Source: DATNFP01 sp035606335
GTDB lineage: Bacteria; Bacteroidota; Bacteroidia; Chitinophagales; Chitinophagaceae
NCBI GenBank assembly: GCA_035606335.1
Contig: DATNFP010000108.1
Location: forward strand, 1 to 18,517
Direction of reading: 5' to 3'
Length of the DNA stretch: 18,517 bases
Part shown: in pieces, positions 16,565 through 18,517 of the stretch
How positions within the stretch are numbered: position 1 is the stretch's first letter
Layout of the letters: each line of letters starts with the position of its first letter
Translations under genes and position numbers: made by a program
Notes under the pieces: model-generated
Seen by the model: the letters and a program-made list of their open reading frames with translations, nothing else
Databases searched by the model: none
Told to the model about the DNA's origin: nothing

Positions 16565-16969
16565 ATGATAACGTCTTCAGATATTACAGAAAGTGAAAAG
16601 CAAATCCGGCAGCTTGTCGAAGATTGGGCAAAAGCAGTTCGCAATAAAGATATTAACGGCATTCTGGCCCATCACTCTGATGATATTGTAATGTATGACG
16701 TACCGAAACCCTTTCAGTCCATCGGTATCGAGGCATACCGCAAAACATGGGATGTGTTTTTTTCTTTCACAAAGCCGGGTGTATTTGATATTCAGGAATT
16801 GCATGTTTTTGCGGATGAAAACGTTTCCTTTTGTTACGCAACAATGAAATGTGCAGATAAAAGCGACAGCGCAGATTATATAGATTTGGACTTCAGGCTA
16901 ACAATTGGGCTAAGAAAAATAAATGATCAATGGACGATAGTTCATGAGCATCATTCAGTTCCGGCTTAA
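16565..16969 (+). CDS. SnoaL/NTF2-like protein (DUF4440-type)
   Basis: The 134-residue protein has the small alpha-beta cone fold of the NTF2/SnoaL superfamily. The N-terminal helix IRQLVEDWAKAVRNKDINGI is followed by the typical LAHHSDDIVMYDVPKPFQSIG, the helix YRKTWDVFFS, and the final strands LRKINDQWTIVHEHHSVPA. There is no signal peptide, so it is cytoplasmic. Members include isomerases, hydratases and many proteins of unknown role, and the chemistry here cannot be assigned. It stands alone, about 150 bases after the TlpA terminator; no convincing promoter was found in the gap. Confidence 0.82.
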   Translation: MITSSDITESEKQIRQLVEDWAKAVRNKDINGILAHHSDDIVMYDVPKPFQSIGIEAYRKTWDVFFSFTKPGVFDIQELHVFADENVSFCYATMKCADKSDSADYIDLDFRLTIGLRKINDQWTIVHEHHSVPA

Positions 16970-17101
16970 TACGATGAAATATTTTCAACTTACGTACTGA
17001 TTATTATTGTTTTAAAATATTTGTCAACTTTTTTAAAAATATTATATTCAAATAGGGGAAAATATTTATATTTATTTATCGTTAGTTTATAATCTTCGCC
17101 T

Positions 17102-18517
17102 ATGTTCAACTACCCTTCTTTTAAAGCATATAAGGATATTTGCGGCACTTTCATTTCCATATTATTTGCAATTACCTCTTATGGACAGGCCCATGATATA
17201 ATATGGGCGAAAACCTATGGAGGGTCAAGCGGCGACATTCCTTGGTGGATGCAACGCGTTACTGATGGAGAATATATCATATCCGCGGCTACACGCTCCG
17301 GTGATGGTGATGTGACGGGTTTTCATGGTGGCTTTGACGCATGGGTTATTAGTTTAAAGGATTCTAATATAGTATGGGAAGAAGCACTTGGGGGGACGGG
17401 TGATGATTACGCGTTTAGCGTTGCTGTTACTAAAGACAGTGGATACATAATTGCTGGAACTACTGCTTCAAATGATGGTGATGTATCGGGAAATCATGGA
17501 AAAAGTGATATGTGGGTAGTAAAATTATCCGCCGGAGGCAGCATACAATGGCAAAAGTGCCTGGGTGGCAGTGATGATGATTATGCAGCATCCATACAAC
17601 AAACCACAGATGGAGGATATATAGTTGCCGGGCAAACGTTGTCTAACGATGGAGACGTATCGGGGAATCACGGGAGAGAAGATATGTGGATTGTAAAACT
17701 GAATGATACTGGGAAGATACAATGGCAAAAATGTCTTGGAGGTGGCTATAACGAAAATGCATTATCTATAGCACAAACAAAAGATGGCGGATATATAGTA
17801 GCAGGCACAACTAATTCAGATAATGCAGATGTGTCGGGATATCATGGAGCACCATATGGTTATTATGATTTCTGGGTAGTAAAACTGGATGATACCGGGA
17901 AAATACAATGGCAAAGATGTTTGGGAGGTGACGATGATGATGAGGCCGCCTATGTTGCACAAACAAAAGATGGTGGATATATTGTAACTGGTCAGTCACG
18001 TTCAGTGGATGGAGATGTAACGGGTAATCACGGGCTCTCCGATGTATGGGTGGTGAAGCTTACAGATACCGGCAGTATAACATGGCAAAGAAGCTACGGA
18101 GGTTCATCATACGATTATGCAAATTCTGTATTGCAAACCAATGATAATGGATATTTAATTTGTGCTACCACAAATTCAAATGATGGGAATGTACGCGGTA
18201 ATCATGGTAGCTACGATTATTGGCTAATAAAAATAAGTGCAACAGACTCCTTAGAATGGCAAAAGTGTTTAGGAGGTTCAAATTATGATGTTGGAGTAAA
18301 TGTTATACAAAATAGCGACAGCAGCTATATAGTGGCAGGTCAAACTATATCGTCAGATGGCGAAGTAAAAGGGTATAGGGATACCAATTATATTAATTCT
18401 GGCGTAAGCGGTGATGTATGGGTTGTAAAGCTGGGGGATACTATTAGAGACACAATAACCAATGTATCTAATATTAACAAGCATGATATTATAAAGGTTT
18501 ATCCAACCATTGTAAGT
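17102..18517 (+). CDS. Secreted seven-repeat protein with T9SS-type C-terminal domain (3' partial)
   Basis: From the ATG at 17102 a frame of 472 codons runs without a stop to the window edge. A signal peptide is seen (about residues 1-29, ISILFAITSYGQ). Residues 33 to about 445 are seven repeats of about 58 residues. Each has the pattern WxKCLGG-x-DDYAxSI-x-QT-x-DGGYIVAGxT-x-SNDGDVxGNHG-x-DxWVVKL. The repeat tryptophans are at 35, 92, 150, 208, 270, 328 and 386. After the last repeat comes a linker and IIKVYPTIVS, which looks like the start of a type A T9SS sorting domain (usually YPNP). It would thus be exported and carried across the outer membrane by T9SS. Seven blade-sized repeats suggest a seven-bladed propeller; no catalytic motif is seen. 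Only some tens of residues should be missing at the end. Confidence 0.85.
   Translation, partial: MFNYPSFKAYKDICGTFISILFAITSYGQAHDIIWAKTYGGSSGDIPWWMQRVTDGEYIISAATRSGDGDVTGFHGGFDAWVISLKDSNIVWEEALGGTGDDYAFSVAVTKDSGYIIAGTTASNDGDVSGNHGKSDMWVVKLSAGGSIQWQKCLGGSDDDYAASIQQTTDGGYIVAGQTLSNDGDVSGNHGREDMWIVKLNDTGKIQWQKCLGGGYNENALSIAQTKDGGYIVAGTTNSDNADVSGYHGAPYGYYDFWVVKLDDTGKIQWQRCLGGDDDDEAAYVAQTKDGGYIVTGQSRSVDGDVTGNHGLSDVWVVKLTDTGSITWQRSYGGSSYDYANSVLQTNDNGYLICATTNSNDGNVRGNHGSYDYWLIKISATDSLEWQKCLGGSNYDVGVNVIQNSDSSYIVAGQTISSDGEVKGYRDTNYINSGVSGDVWVVKLGDTIRDTITNVSNINKHDIIKVYPTIVS
17198..18445 (+). repeat. Seven tandem protein repeats of about 174 bases
   Basis: Repeat spacing, measured between the conserved tryptophan codons, is 57, 58, 58, 62, 58 and 58 residues. 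Units 3, 4 and 5 are closest to each other, sharing the start IQWQ(K/R)CLGG. Units 1 and 6 are more diverged. Units 4 and 7 carry small insertions in the loop before the DxWVVKL strand. The similarity is mostly at protein level, so the DNA repeats are old or under selection. Confidence 0.85.

Noticed and set aside
1..18517. CRISPR arrays, tRNA or rRNA genes, transposases, integrases, toxin-antitoxin or phage-defence modules
   Set aside because: No regularly spaced short repeats, no cloverleaf candidates and no protein with such motifs were seen on either strand.

Overview
The window looks like a chromosomal segment of a Bacteroidota bacterium, perhaps from the Chitinophagales/Sphingobacteriales side, though I would not push that lineage call far. 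The signs are: outer-membrane beta-barrel genes with signal peptides ending in a KAQ-like site, a C-terminal stretch that looks like the start of a type IX secretion (T9SS) sorting domain, few Shine-Dalgarno sites, AT-rich gaps with promoters of the Bacteroidota kind (TTG ... TAnnTTTG), and a kdp potassium operon with an outer-membrane porin inserted in it.

Positions 1-8018 hold a high-affinity potassium uptake operon on the + strand: kdpA (5' end outside the window), kdpB, kdpC, a beta-barrel porin, a short KdpD (ATP-binding sensor domain plus USP domain only) and a separate membrane histidine kinase (HAMP-PAS-HisKA-HATPase). The porin would pass K+ across the outer membrane, KdpABC would pump it across the inner membrane, and the two split sensor proteins would do the job that a single KdpD does in E. 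coli. No response regulator gene is visible; if linked, it must lie upstream of the window.

Positions 8047-10691 are accessory in character: a small NUDIX hydrolase (+), then two tandemly duplicated small beta-barrel genes (-). The duplication includes their 3' flank. The upstream copy carries a one-base frameshift in a run of six T inside its signal peptide. A 575-base gene-free gap follows.

Positions 10692-16969 are mostly housekeeping or envelope genes: an ABC exporter with fused membrane and ATPase domains (+), convergent with nadB (L-aspartate oxidase, -). Upstream of nadB is a large outer-membrane barrel of the DUF6029 type (-), divergent from a secreted TlpA-like thioredoxin (+) that ends in a strong intrinsic terminator. 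A SnoaL/NTF2-like protein (+) follows.

From 17102 to the window end an open reading frame with no internal stop (cut off by the edge) encodes a secreted protein with seven repeats of about 58 residues and the beginning of a T9SS-type C-terminal domain. It is probably a seven-bladed propeller.

Most of the window is recognisable biology. I do not see a clearly undescribed system. The items most worth a second look are the split KdpD/porin kdp locus, the slippage-prone duplicated barrel gene, the cysteine pair in the DUF6029 protein beside a secreted thioredoxin, and the seven-repeat T9SS cargo.
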